This document shows positions 26,158-38,119 of a stretch of 64,000 nucleotides of DNA, piece after piece. Position 1 is the stretch's first letter. The number at the start of each line of letters is the position of its first letter. The notes under the pieces are model-generated. The model was given only the letters and a program-made list of their open reading frames with translations, was not told the origin of the DNA and made no database searches. The DNA is from Ziziphus jujuba (lineage: Eukaryota > Streptophyta > Magnoliopsida > Rosales > Rhamnaceae). The position numbers were made by a program, and so were the translations under genes. The stretch lies in assembly GCF_031755915.1 (NCBI RefSeq), contig NC_083382.1:14087501-14151500 (forward strand). The letters run 5' to 3'.

Positions 26158-29100
26158 TTAACTGCCTAACAATCCCATATGGGACACATGCTCCTCAAAT
26201 ATGCCTACCGATAAAGCCTTGGTCAGTGGATCTGCCACCATGCTATAAGTCGGCGTGTGAACAACAGTAATGAGGCCCTCTTCAACTTTCTCCTTTACCA
26301 CAAAATATTTTAGATCAATGTACTTCGCACCAGGAGTACCTTTTAAATTATTGGAGAAAGACACTGTTGCAGTATTATCACAATACATCATAATAAGCCT
26401 CTCAATGGAGTCAACTACTCCTAAATCGCGGATAAAATTTCGAAGCCAAACTGCATGATGGGTAGCCTCATAACACGCCACATATTCTGCCTCCATAGTC
26501 GAGGATGCTGTCACTGACTGCTTGGCACTCTGTTAAGACACAACACCTCCTGCCATGATAAATATATAACCAGTGGTAGATTTCTTATCATCCACACAAC
26601 CTTTATAGTTTACATCACTATAACCCACTACTTCAAGAGAGTTGGTGCGACGATATGTCAACATATGATCTTTAGTATCCTGAAGATACCTAAAAACCTT
26701 TTTAACTGCTTGGTAATGAATAGGACCGGGATTGCTCATAAATCTACCAAGCACACCCACAGCAAAAGCTATATCAGGCCGTGTACAAACTTGAGCATAC
26801 ATCAAACTACCTACTGCTGAAGAATAACGAACATTTCTCATTGCCATCCTCTCTTTATCATTCTTGGGACATTGATCTTTAGAAAATATTTCACCCTTTG
26901 TGACCGGTACACTTCCAGGAGAACAATTATGCATATCAAATCTCTTAAGGATTCTATCAATATAGGCTCTTTGAGACAATTGCAACACATAATTAGTTCT
27001 ATCTCGAACAATCTTGATGCCCAAAACAAAAGAAGCCTCTCCAAGATCTTTCATATCAAAATGATTGCACAACATCTGCTTTGTCTCAGCTAATAGGTCA
27101 GTGTCATTAGTAGCCAAAAGTATGTCATCAACATACAATACCAGAGATATAAAACTGCTTCCACTGACCTTCATATATATGCATCTATCAACAACATTCT
27201 CCTTAAAGCCATTTTTAGTGACAACCTCATCAAACTTAAGATACCATTGTCTTGAAGTTTGCTTAAGACCATAAATAAATTTCTTAAGCTTACAAACCAA
27301 ATTACCATTCCCTGTTTGTTGGAAACCAACTGGTTGAACCATATATACATCCTCATATAAATCACCATTCAGAAAAGCACTCTTGACATCCATCTGATGC
27401 AACTCTAGGTCATAATGCGCCACAATTGCCATAATGATTCTAAAAGAATCTTGTGTGGATACAGGAGAGAAAGTCTCTGTATAATTAATTTATTCCTTCT
27501 GGCTAAACCCTTTACCTACAAATCTAGTCTTATACCTCTCCACTTGACCATTGGAGTCCTTTTTAGTCTTAAAGACCCATTTGCACCCAATAGGCTTGCT
27601 ACCCTCTGGTAACTCAACCAAATCCCAAACTCCATTTGATGCCATGGATTTCATTTCATCTTCCATTGCATCCAACCAAAAATTTGAGTTTGAACTGCTT
27701 ATGGCCTCCTCATAAGTGACTGGATCTGAATCATCACTTATATCAAGCTCGTGCTCTTGCAAGTAAACCTCATAGTCATCAGAAATAGCTGATCTCGTAG
27801 TCATTTGTGACCTCCTCAAAGGTACATCAGCATCTGCAATAGCTGGAATATCCTGCTCTTCAATAATGAGTTCATTCTGACCAACTACTGGTTCATCAAC
27901 TACTGGATCAACAATATCTCTATCAGGAACAACTATACTGGGAATGAAAACACTTTCTTCTCTAAATTGAAGCACCCTTGTTCTATTATTCTCATCAAAT
28001 CCAAAATCATCTTCAAAATAAATGGCCCTGTCTGATTCCACGATCCTAGTGGTGTGAGAAGGACAAAAGAATCTTGAACCCTTAGATCCTATACAATAGC
28101 CAACAAAATATCCACTAATGGTTTTAGGATCCAACTTCTTAATTTGGGGATTATAAATCCTTACTTCAGCTTTGCAATCCCATATTCGAAATTGGTGCAA
28201 ATTAGGCTTTCTTCCTGACCACAATTCAAAAGGTGTCTTAGGAACGGACTTACTTGGAACTTGATTCAAAATATAAGCTGCCGTCCTTAAAGCCTCTCCC
28301 CACAAATAATCTGGCAAACTAGAATTTGCCAACATAGACCACACCATATCCAACAAAGTCCTATTCCTTCTCTCAGCTATGCCATTTTGCTAAGGTGTAC
28401 CAGGCATCGTATATTGCGCATCAATGCCACACTCACGTAAATAAATAGCAAAAGGCCCTGGGTTCCTTCCAGTCTCATCATATCTACCATAAAACTCACC
28501 ACCTCTATCAGACCTTACAGCTTTTATTTTCTTATTCTTTTGAAGCTCCATCTTTAGCTTAAACTCTTTAAAGGCAACTAAAGTATCTGACTTTTCACGA
28601 ATAAGCTCAACATGTCCATAACGAGAGTAATCACCAATGAAGGTAATAAAATATCTATAACCACCCAAAGCAGTGGTGTAAAAGGTCCACATATGTCAGT
28701 GTGGATTAACTCCAAAACATCTCCACACCTAGCTAACTTATCCTTTCTTACCTTGGCAGTTAACTTCCCTTTCACACATTCAACACAAGTCAACAGATCA
28801 GAGAAATAAAGACTAGGAAGTATTCCATCCTTTATTAACCTTTCCATTCTGTGTCTAGAAATATGTCCCAAACGTTTATGCCATAATATTGAGGAATTTT
28901 CATTAACTTGTGGGCGTTTGGAAGCAACAATAGGAGCAACAACAGAATTAACAGAGAAATTGAGACCATTATTAAATAAATCAAGCTTATATAAATTGCC
29001 ACATAAAGTTCCAAAACCAACAACTTTACCATCCTTAAATAATTCAACTTTGTTATAACCTTGACTATCCAAAACAGAAACAGATAACAAGTTTCTTCTT

Positions 29101-29252
29101 ATTGAAGGTACATAAGAAACTTCTTGCAACTCCAAAGCATATCCAGTGGCAAGCTTCAACTTGATTGTTCCCATAATGTTCACCTTCACTCTTGAGCTAT
29201 CTCCCATATAAATATGCTGCTCAAGATTGGTTGGGCCCCTTCGGCTTATCAT
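26158..29252 (-). pseudogene. Copia 1 pol remnant (integrase, reverse transcriptase, RNase H)
   Basis: Reading right to left: a pre-integrase zinc region (WHKRLGHIS, later CVECVKGK) near 28750-28880, and the integrase core with SDRGGEF near 28490-28525. Reverse transcriptase follows with an intact YVDD block near 27125-27140, and then Copia RNase H with TMEAEYVA near 26480-26510. The frame changes near 28690. In-frame stops lie at 28390-28392, 27490-27492 and 26533-26535. The zinc knuckle of gag (about 29270-29335) is followed almost at once by the YMGDSS block that normally lies after the protease. The Asp-Ser/Thr-Gly protease core therefore appears deleted. Confidence 0.88.
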
Positions 29253-29269
29253 CCCATTTCTTCTCTTGC

Positions 29270-30189
29270 TTTCCCTTTAAGGTCCAACAGTCTATCTTTT
29301 TGTGTCCAACTTTATTGCAGTATCCACACATTCCATTGAAGTACTTTTTCCTTTCTCTAATCTAAAAAACACCATCCCTCGGCCCTTTAGGCTTCATACC
29401 AGAAAACTTCTTCCTATTGGGGTTAAAACCCTACCCAGGCTTGAAACCTTGTCCTGGCTTGAATCCTTATCCCTTCTTTTGGAAAAACTTCTTGGACTTA
29501 TCTACTTGATGTGAAACCATAGCAATAGACCTAGACTTACTTAATCTAATATCATTCTCTTCCTTGACAAGGATAGCAGTCAATTCCTCCAAGTTACAAC
29601 CTTCTTTCTTAGTATTCAAACTCGACTTTATATTATCAAACTGTGATGGAAGACTCCTCATTATAGAATAGGTCAAGAACTCCTCTCCAATGTCCATCTT
29701 AAGGTCCTTCAGCTTATTATAATAGGAGGAAAGTAGCATAATATGGTCTTTTACTCCTTTAATACCACCATACTTGGTATTATTCAATAGGTCCAAATAA
29801 TGATGCTTCTCATTCATATCAAACATGATAAACTTCTTTCCTATCTCCTCAAGAAGTCCCTTTGCAGTATCCACTTTAGGAATACTAGCATATATGGCCT
29901 CATCTATGTAATTCTCCATCATCATCATACAACACTTATTAGAGTGCTTTCAATCCTCATAAAGTTTCTTAGCTGCGGCAGTACTCTCATCAGTCGGTAT
30001 CTCTGGTGGATCTATCTCCAAAGCCAAATCCAATTTCATGAAGGTCAAATTCATAACTAAGGTTTTCTTCCATTTCTGATAATTTGTCCCATCCAATTTC
30101 ATCATGGCAGTCATGGGCGGAAGGTTTGGGGTGCTACTAGCTCTAAAAATAGTAAACAACAAGACATTCAAAAATTTAAGACAATTCAA
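29270..30189 (-). pseudogene. Copia 1 gag remnant
   Basis: The start near 30120 contains MTAMMKLDGTNYQKWK, typical of Copia gag. A UBN2-type capsid region follows from about 29928 (EAIYASIPKVDTAKGLLEEI). The CCHC zinc knuckle is CGYCNKVGHKKIDC near 29295-29335. The frame is broken by a stop near 29947 and by stops near 29465. The family role is particle assembly and RNA packaging. Confidence 0.85.
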
Positions 30190-31422
30190 TTACTATTTTC
30201 CAGCCCCTCAACACAAAAACACAAACATAAATATCGCTTAGGGTCTTTGTAGCACTAAAGATACCCTTATGCGGGCCAGGGATAGTCAACCAAATAACCA
30301 CAATCAAATGCATTGAACTGAATCACCGACAGGGCAACTCAGAACCTGCAATATATGGTATTTAATTAACTTTTATTGCCATTCCAGGCGTCATACAAAG
30401 CAACTAAAACTACCGACAGGGTTGCCTAGTTACCCCTATAGACCCTGGTTAATAAGTGGGAGAAAAATAACATATTGGCAAGTTCATGATATAGGTAAAT
30501 AAAAGATAACCCATCCATTATGCCAACACACATTACATTGGTACACATAATGCAGATAAAATAAGTCTTACGACAGGTGAGTACTTAAAATTTCACATTA
30601 CTATACCAACTAGGCACAAAGCCTCTTTAGGGAAAACTAACACAATCAAATTTTTCATGCATAGATATTTAAATTTAATTCAATAAAATTGGAATGAAAT
30701 AAATAAACAGATAAATAAATGAACCAATAATAAATAAATAAATAAATACATAACAGGTTTTTTTTTTTTTTTCCTGCTGACGTCAGCAAACGACACGTCG
30801 TGCTGACATTAGCACAAGCTCCAAACGGCATGCCGTTTCTCTCATCTTCTTCACCCAACCGGGTCACGGGTGATCCGGTTCCAGTCCAAACGAGTCACGC
30901 AACCCGCTAATTCGACCCACCTGGAAAATACAATTCTGGCCACCGTTTTCAACAATACCGGTGCCATTCTTCTCCTTTTGGTATGGGTAACAATTTTAAA
31001 GTATCAATTTGACTAAAGAAGAGCTTAAAACAAACACCCAAACTTAAGATTATAATCGGCCAAAACTCAAAAAATAAACAACCGTGTAATCACAAGAAAT
31101 TCCAGAAAATTTTGAGCAAAATAGATACCTTTTGATTCCTCTACTCTTGAGAAAGTTTTGCCCCATATCAATTTGGTTCAAAAATGCAGAAAAATAAACA
31201 CCCAAGTAATTCCAAAAAAAAAAAAAAAATTGCAGAAATTTTTATTTTTTATTTATTTTTATTAAAGCTTTTCAGGTCCAATTCGAGATTTTAAATAATA
31301 CAAAACACATCGAAAAACAATTTTCCATCATGCCCAGGTCTTAATTCGAACTAAAACAAGGTTTATATACTTTGCACAAATTTGATTCAAAACCCGATTA
31401 CCACTAGTTTTGCATCACAATT

Positions 31423-31462
<40 letters not shown>

Positions 31463-31672
31463 ACAATCGTGCATGTATTATGTTTCTTCACACATCAAGA
31501 TCATAGCTTCACAGATCCAAGCACGCAAAAAGAAAAATAAAATAAAGAACATATATTTGAATCCCACATATCATTCAATGGCCACATACAGTTCAATTCG
31601 ATCATCATAGATACAATGAAGACTAATTACAAAGAAATTTATTATGCATATTAACCATGCTCTGATACCAAT
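30190..31672 (-). other. Copia 1 leader with primer binding site
   Basis: The untranslated leader of about 1.4 kb between the 5' LTR and gag is long for a Copia element. The primer site TGGTATCAGAGC lies at about 31658-31669 on the minus strand. A markedly GC-richer patch at about 30775-30935 (including ACGACACGTCGTGC-like sequence) stands out from its AT-rich surroundings. A T/A run lies near 31426-31455. No protein match was found. Confidence 0.7.
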
Positions 31673-32174
31673 TGTTAGAAATTTTATGGATCTAAATATA
31701 CATAATAAATTCCGTTAATCATAAATCACTAACCTCCAAACGCAGCCATTGATAAATTAAATCTTTAATCCTGCAAAATAGAAACAACGTAAGGTAGTGC
31801 CTATGGACACACTACTCTCAAACCACTCTCAGATTTCTAAAAACCCTAATCTCCAAATACTGTATGGTATATATAGTGTCTGCTTGCCCTAGACCCTTTA
31901 AATAGTCTCCGCAAGTCAGACTTATCCATTAATTTTGACACATATAAAATAATAATAATTTGATAATATAATTATACTAGGAAAAATATGGATAAGTCAA
32001 TGGGCTTATAAAGAGAGTTGGTCCTCCAGTCCAATGGGCCAACTAGAGTCCTATAGAGAGTGTGTGATCAAGGACCCTACTACAAAATAATAAAATAAGC
32101 CAGTCCCATTAATGGCATAAATAGGTTCTGAGTAATTGATTATGCCAAGTCCACAAATATTAATTTATTCAACA
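31673..32174 (-). repeat. Copia 1 5' LTR
   Basis: Right LTR of the minus-strand element and partner of 25105-25612. TTATT follows it directly as the second target-duplication copy. Confidence 0.93.
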
Positions 32175-32206
32175 TTATTATATTAATCCTATAAAAATAG
32201 AATCAT

Positions 32207-33183
32207 TTATTCACCAAGGTGAACCAACGACCACGTAATATAAGCGCCTTTAATTGGAAGATTAGCCAAAGCCATTTGTTCCACGGGACCTATTAAATTC
32301 GAGAATGTCATGCTTGCGTTGCTTAATGCATTGTGGATGTATCGAGCTCCTGCCTGCATCAATATCATCTCCAAAGGTTAAACCATTAGAATATGAGTAT
32401 TTATACTTTATAAAACAGATATGTATAATATTGTATTTATTATAAATTGCTGGACTGGTTAGTGTCTTATTATATGTAATATGAGGTAAAATATCCCATA
32501 AATTATATCTAATTGGATATAAAAAAACATTCTATATATATATATATATAAGAAAATTATCAAATCAAAATATTTTAACATATATAAGAAAAGAAAAAAA
32601 AAACTGAAATATATAAACAATCTTGACCGTAATAGAATATCTTGATTTTATAAAATTAAAATATGATAGAAATTAATTGGAATAAAATATCATATTAAAT
32701 CCGATGAGTCTAAATGCTTGGGCATATATGTATATACATACCCTTCTCAAGCTAGGAGATCATTAATGAATGTATTACAAATTATGAACTTAGAACATAC
32801 TTCAGCCTTAAGTTTGTGCAAATTTGTGCATAATCTCCGGTAAACTGCTAGTGAGAAGAACAGCTAAAGAGTTCCGCTTCCTTTTCGATTGTTTTCTGCG
32901 AATAAAATACAATGTCAAGGGGATCGGAGCAGTGGCTTAAGTTTTGTAATGGTATGTGCAAGAAGGAAAATCGATTCCCCCATGGCATTTCTGCTTCAAC
33001 TTTGGTCATCTCCCTTATGGACTTGTAATCACCAAACATTCTTGTATTGAGCAACACCAGTGCTGTGGAGTTTTGGGTTTTTGGTGTTCCATTCTTGACT
33101 GATATTATTTTTCTTGCATGTACAGTTGAGCACCCGAGAATAATATCCCCGCAAGCATATCGGTTATAGTCTGTCAATGTCAA
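32207..33183 (-). pseudogene. Wax ester synthase/diacylglycerol acyltransferase (WSD1-like) fragment
   Basis: Two minus-strand segments resemble the C-terminal half of plant WSD1-type acyltransferases, which make wax esters from fatty alcohols and acyl-CoA. The first (33183-32848) has an LVLLNTR block and WGNRFSFLHIPL followed by DPLDIV. These correspond to the LVNLRP, WGN-LGY-LLP and DPL positions of the family. The second (about 32355-32207), after a possible TTGATGCAG acceptor, reads TFSNLIGPVEQM, like the family's TFSNVVGPVEE. The N-terminal half with the HHxxxDG active site is missing. The first segment stops early, and the end lies only 33 bases from Copia 1. It is a truncated relic. 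Confidence 0.65.
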
Positions 33184-33715
33184 ATTTAATTAAATTATAT
33201 AATATGGTGAATAAAATTAAGTTTTTTATTTTTTTGACATAAATTGTTATTTTGTTGCAAGTATAGTGTCATTTTTTTTTTTTTGGGGGGTAAATAACTA
33301 TAGTGTCATTGGTGTGTGTGTGTGTGTCTGTATATATGTATATATCCAAACTTTAAGTAAAATGCATAACGTACAAATAAACCAACTTTAAAGGTCGAAG
33401 CACGGTTAAGTGCATGAACATATGAATTCATAATTGGTTAAGTGCATGAACATGTGAATTCATAACTTGTTTTTCAGACACAAAAAAGGAAACCTAGGTG
33501 TTAGAAGCGATTAAAGGTGCTAGGTGGCCTAAATAAAAGCCAAATGTCCTCGAAAAATTATTATTTCACCAAGTCATATCTCAATCAATAGTAATACCGA
33601 CATAGCCTTGACACAGTTCAGCAAAAAAGACAACCTTGACACATATAATTAGTTTAGAAAAGTAGAAGTATAGTCTAGTCAAATTTTATATAATTGTACT
33701 GTCCAAACATCATGT

Positions 33716-33985
33716 CACTACAAGAATTTTAATCCCTACTGACAAAATTTTGGCCAACAAAAAAAGTCAATTAAAGGTATGTATTTGTACAAAATTTATT
33801 TTTGTTAACAATTGTGGTCGATAAAACAAAAAACTTTGTCACTTAAAAGCCATAAAATTTTACGATTATAATGTGTGACGAAAACGATAGTTACAAACTA
33901 GCTGCAAATATAAAAACTTTTTAGCCAACAAAATATTTTTGAATGTTTGTAGTTAATTAGTCACTGTAGCCTCATCATAAAAAAT
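33716..33985 (+). mobile_element. CACTA-type transposon end (solo terminus)
   Basis: The sequence starts CACTACAAGAATTTTAATCC, the signature terminus of En/Spm-CACTA elements. Subterminal motifs such as GACAAAATTTTGGCC, GTGACGAAAACGA and TAGCCAACAAAATATT follow. No matching TTCTTGTAGTG end was seen downstream, so this is a truncated end or a decayed MITE. The right boundary is approximate. Confidence 0.5.
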
Positions 33986-34195
33986 ATTTGTACAAATTTT
34001 ATTATTAGTTATAAAGTGAGCCTAAAATTTAACTATTGGTTGGATCATATTGACAAAAAGGTCTTTTATTTTTATTTTTATTGTATGACAATAATTTCTA
34101 TTTTAAAGAGGATGGGCATCTAAAACTTATAATATTATGGTGAGGGTTAAAATAAGGAGCTTACAAATCAGTTAGATTTATTTTTTGAAAAAAAA

Positions 34196-34390
34196 TGGTT
34201 AGCTTAAACATTGACTTCACAAACTATTAAGGCAAGTCACACACACACACACACACACAAATATCATTTTAAAAAAAATATATATCATTTAAAAAAAAAT
34301 AAAATCAGTTAGCTTAAACATTGACTACACAAACTATCAAGGCAAGTCTGACACAGACACAAAAAATATCATAAAAAAAAAACTTAATCT
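34196..34390. repeat. Tandem duplication of about 110 bases
   Basis: The block GTTAGCTTAAACATTGACT, then CACAAACTAT and AAGGCAAGTC, occurs at about 34199 and again at about 34308. The first unit carries an expanded CA run (34236-34258) where the second has a short ACACAGACAC tract. Confidence 0.7.
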
Positions 34391-35705
34391 GATTATAATA
34401 AAACCAAAAGTCTTAATCCGGCAATAAATTATTTGTATAGAATTTATGGAGCATGCCCTTTAAAAAGAATTATGGAAATTATATGCAAGCTGTACTAGTT
34501 TATCATAAAACTTAATACTTAGGTTAGGAATAAATTATTTGTTGTTAATTTCTTGAAATCATATTACTTCTTGTTAATAAAATTTTAAAAATGTGTTTGA
34601 GTACTAAACTGTTTTTTTTATTTTTTTATTTTTTTACATATATAGTAACTTTACTCATAACATTTAACATTTTTTATTTTCTAATATTTTATTAAAAAAA
34701 TATTTCTTTCATGTATTTTTTGATTTTTTCAAGTTTTTTTCTTAAGAAAATTACATTTTAAAATTCTTAATTTTATAATATAATAATTCTAAATAATTAT
34801 TTAGAATGATAAAAATTATAAGGTCTATATAATAACTAGGAAAATGTGTATAAATATATATTTTTTTATTTTTCTCTTTATATATTACTTTAAACAAATT
34901 TATTATTTTTCAATTGAGGTGGTAAATATTTCTTTTATTTGTTTAATATTTATATATATTTTTTCAATTGTTTATTACATTCAAAAAATAAATATTTCTT
35001 TTGCTATGTTGGTTTTCTAATTATTTTATGCCATCCATCCCATATACCTTTTTTTGGTTTCTTTTGTTTTTTTTTTGTTTTTTTTTTTTTGAAATGCATC
35101 CCATCTACTTTATTCTTTTTAAAAATTATTTTTTTGAAATTTTTGATTGTATAATATTTTGACCCAAAAAGAAGATTGTATAATATTTTAAATTTATAAA
35201 ATAGTTATTTAGGAAGGGAAAAAAATCTTCAAATGTGAGACAACTATTATTTATTTTCGTAGTTACTTTATTTATACCTTGAAATGTTTTTTTAATTTAG
35301 TTGGATAAATATTTCTTTTACTTTTTAATAAATATTTAGTTATTTTCAATTTTTTATTAAAAAATAAATTTTGAATTTTCTTTCCATTTTGGTCTCTAAA
35401 GAATGCAAATATTTTCATTTTGGTCCCTAAATTATGCAAAATCTCACTTTGGTTCATGTCATTTGACCATTTCAGTGAATACCAGTGAGAACTACCATAT
35501 TTTATTTTCCTATAACTGTTAGAATTAGTTTAAAATAACAATTATAATTTTGTTTCTTATCTATGTGCCTTTTTATCATTATTCATTTGGTAAAAAAAAA
35601 AAATTATTCTTTGGAAATAATCGCAAGAATAAAATAATAAAATAGGTTGTTTTCTATGCATGGAGAAGAGAGTAAAGCTTAAAGTGTCTTATGAGAAAAA
35701 AAACA

Positions 35706-35707
<2 letters not shown>

Positions 35708-35770
<63 letters not shown>
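35708..35770. repeat. Long TA microsatellite
   Basis: An almost pure TA run of about 60 bases lies immediately left of foldback MITE copy B. Confidence 0.9.
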
Positions 35771-35771
<1 letters not shown>

Positions 35772-35810
35772 ATGTATATAGATATACATATATCTATGTA
35801 TATAGATATA

Positions 35811-35972
35811 CAGTCCGTCTATGGTGCGGATGGTCCTCATGCGGATCACAGTATTGGTGATGGTTTTTCATAGTATTGGTGACAATTTTCTAAAAAACCG
35901 TCGTTAATATTATGAAAAACCGTCACTAATACTGCGGTTCTCATGCGGACCGTCCTCACCATAGAATTTTTA
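35811..35972 (-). mobile_element. Foldback MITE, copy B
   Basis: Inverted second copy of the element at 20205-20366. From CTATGGTGCGGATGG to the far CCGTCCTCACCATAG it is a near-complete hairpin, with arms pairing over about 70 bases. Repeated AAAACCGTC and GGTTTTTCATAGTATT motifs occur. It too sits beside a TA microsatellite. Confidence 0.75.
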
Positions 35973-36409
35973 TATAGATATATATGTAAGGTTATGTTTG
36001 GAGTTGCTTTAGATACCTAAAATGGATTATGGAAGAATTTTCCATATAATAAAATGTTTGGTGGAGATATAAAATTTAGATTCTTCAATAATCACCTCTT
36101 CAAAGGCTAGAATCTAAAAATTAGCTTGGGATATAACTTTTTAAATTTTGCTTAGCACAACTAGGATTTTAACGTTAGAGTTACTAACAAAACCTTGGAA
36201 TGCTAACAATTTATTTCCCTTTTACCCATGTAACTTTATGGTTATTTAATTTAAAAAAAAAAAAAAACTTTAGTATTATTTTATAAATATATTTTTCTTC
36301 TTTAGGGTTTGTTGTTTAATTAAATGTAGTTTAATTATATGTATAGATTGTTGAAAAAAATTATAAATATAAATATGTTATTAATCAATCCAAGTTTAAT
36401 AATAAAGGT

Positions 36410-36443
<34 letters not shown>

Positions 36444-36719
36444 GAAAGAAAAATCAAAGAGCCACTAAATCAATTTTAGGACATATAATTTTTAGGAGGA
36501 AAAATACATTAGAGATAGAAGAAAATAAATTAAAGTTTTGCCCTTTTTTTTTTTTTGGGGATTAAATTTTCATATCATGACCTTTCACTATAGTATTTAA
36601 TTGATTAACATAGCTTAAACAAAAACAAAATTAATTAGTATGGAAATGGTTTCCATCTTATAGAAACAAAAGACAGACTTGTGAGTTGAGGGAGTAGCAA
36701 TCAAGCGTTGGACTTGGCC

Positions 36720-38119
36720 ATGGAGTTTCTTGTTACAATTGGCAATTCAATTGTTGGAAAAATTGGCGAGTACATTGCTGATCCAATTGGCCACCAATTT
36801 GGTTATCTGTTTTACTACGAATCCAATATCAACATTCTCAAAGAACAATTTCAACATTTGAAGGATACTAAACAAGATCTACAACACTCCGTAGATGTGG
36901 CAACTAGAAGAGGTGACGAAATTAAACAAAGTGTCAAGACTTGGTTGAGCCAAGCAGATAGCATCTTTGAAATGGTGGAAAGTTATCTAAGTGACAAAGG
37001 CCAAGCGAATACAGGGTGTTCCATTAAGTCTTTTCCCAATTTGGTGCTGCATCATCAACTCAGTAGGAGAGCCAAGAAGATGGTTTAGTCTGTTGTTGAG
37101 ATCAAAGAAGCAGCCAGCAAATTCGATAAGGTTTCTGACGTTCCAATTCTATAGAATATTATCGGAACCAAAGACTACACAATCTTTGAAACAAGAAATT
37201 CGATTTTGAAAGGAATTATGGAAGCATTGCAAAATAGTGATGCAGAATGATTGGAGCTTACGGTATGGCAGGTGTCTGCATATCCCAAAGTGGAAAAGAT
37301 TCAACAAGATATTGCAGAACACCTGGGTCTAAAATTCGATGAGGAGGTGTAAAGGCAAGAGCAGTTCGCTTAAGACATTGACTAAGAAAAGAAGAAAAAT
37401 TCCTTATAATTCTAGACGATGTCTGGAAGAATCTGGACTTATATACTTGATATAGGAGTGTGTTTTACGGATGATCAGAAAGGATGCACAATATTGCTAA
37501 CCTCAAGATATCAAGGTGTGTTAGAAGATCATATGGTGGTGGATGCGGGCAACAATTTCAAAGGTGAACTTCTATTAGAAAGTGAAGCATGGAGTTGGTT
37601 TTCGAAGATAGTGGGGGATAACTTGTTATCTGATGAAAACGCTGAGTTCAAACACTTAGCAACTTAAATTGTGGAAGAATGTGCATGCTTACCGCTTGTG
37701 ATTATAACAGTTGCTCATGCTTCGAAAAACAAAAGAATACATTTTTGGAAGGATGCACTGAGACATCTTTAGAGTTCCTCCATGGATAAAGATGTATATT
37801 CCATTGTGAGACTAAGTTATGATTTTTTAGAAAACGAAGAGGCAAGATGGATATTGTTGTTCTGTAGTCTATATGAAGAAGATGAGGACATATCAATCGA
37901 CAACATGTTGAATTTGTGTGTGGGATGGGATCTGTTCAAATATGTCTATACTCTTGAAGGATCTAGAAATAGGTTGCAAACATTGTTGGAATAACTAAAA
38001 TCTTGGTGCTTGTTGTTGAAAGATAGCAACGAGGATGATTCAGTGAAGATGCATGATGTCATTCGAGTTGTTAGAATGTCGATTGCTGCATCGAAAGATT
38101 TCAAACTGTATAATATCAA
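36720..38119 (+). pseudogene. CC-NB-ARC-LRR (CNL) pseudogene, 5' part
   Basis: The ATG at 36720 opens MEFLVTIGNSIVGKIGEYI, a coiled-coil N-terminus nearly identical to the paralogue at 50720-55559. The reading frame then fails. There are TAG stops at 37086-37088 and 37152-37154, and a deletion at about 37273 removes the whole P-loop (the preceding GMAGV is joined straight to YPKVEKIQQDI). Further frameshifts lie near 37350-37420 and stops near 37665 and 37992. Later blocks are still recognisable: ILLTSRYQGVLED, CACLPL, LSYDFLENEEAR and VKMHDVI (the MHD motif). At 38119 the gene is cut by Copia 2. Intact family members are cytoplasmic immune receptors. This copy cannot bind nucleotide and is dead. 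Confidence 0.93.

Larger units (their letters stand above)
25105..32174 (-). mobile_element. Ty1/Copia LTR retrotransposon 1, full length but dead
   Basis: The element runs on the minus strand between two LTRs of about 505 bases (25105-25612 and 31673-32174). The LTRs have TG/CA ends and differ at about 20 positions. The 5-base target duplication TTATT is perfect (25100-25104 and 32175-32179). Next to the right LTR the minus strand reads TGGTATCAGAGC, a primer site complementary to initiator-methionine tRNA. A purine tract AAGTGGGAGA borders the left LTR. Domain order gag, integrase, reverse transcriptase, RNase H identifies Copia. Stops, frameshifts and the apparent loss of the protease core show it cannot act alone. 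Confidence 0.95.
33184..36719. other. AT-rich intergenic DNA between WSD1 relic and CNL pseudogene
   Basis: No gene could be supported. Contents are a CACTA-like end (33716), tandem duplications, a long TA tract, foldback MITE copy B, and a patch at 35380-35470 with TTTGGTCCCTAAA-type sequence common at the ends of plant DNA transposons. Confidence 0.55.

Noticed and set aside
26052..27612. Several plus-strand open frames within Copia 1
   Set aside because: All are complements of the reverse transcriptase and RNase H reading frames on the minus strand.
35660..35873. Open frames of isoleucine-tyrosine repeats
   Set aside because: These are translations of a TA microsatellite, not proteins.
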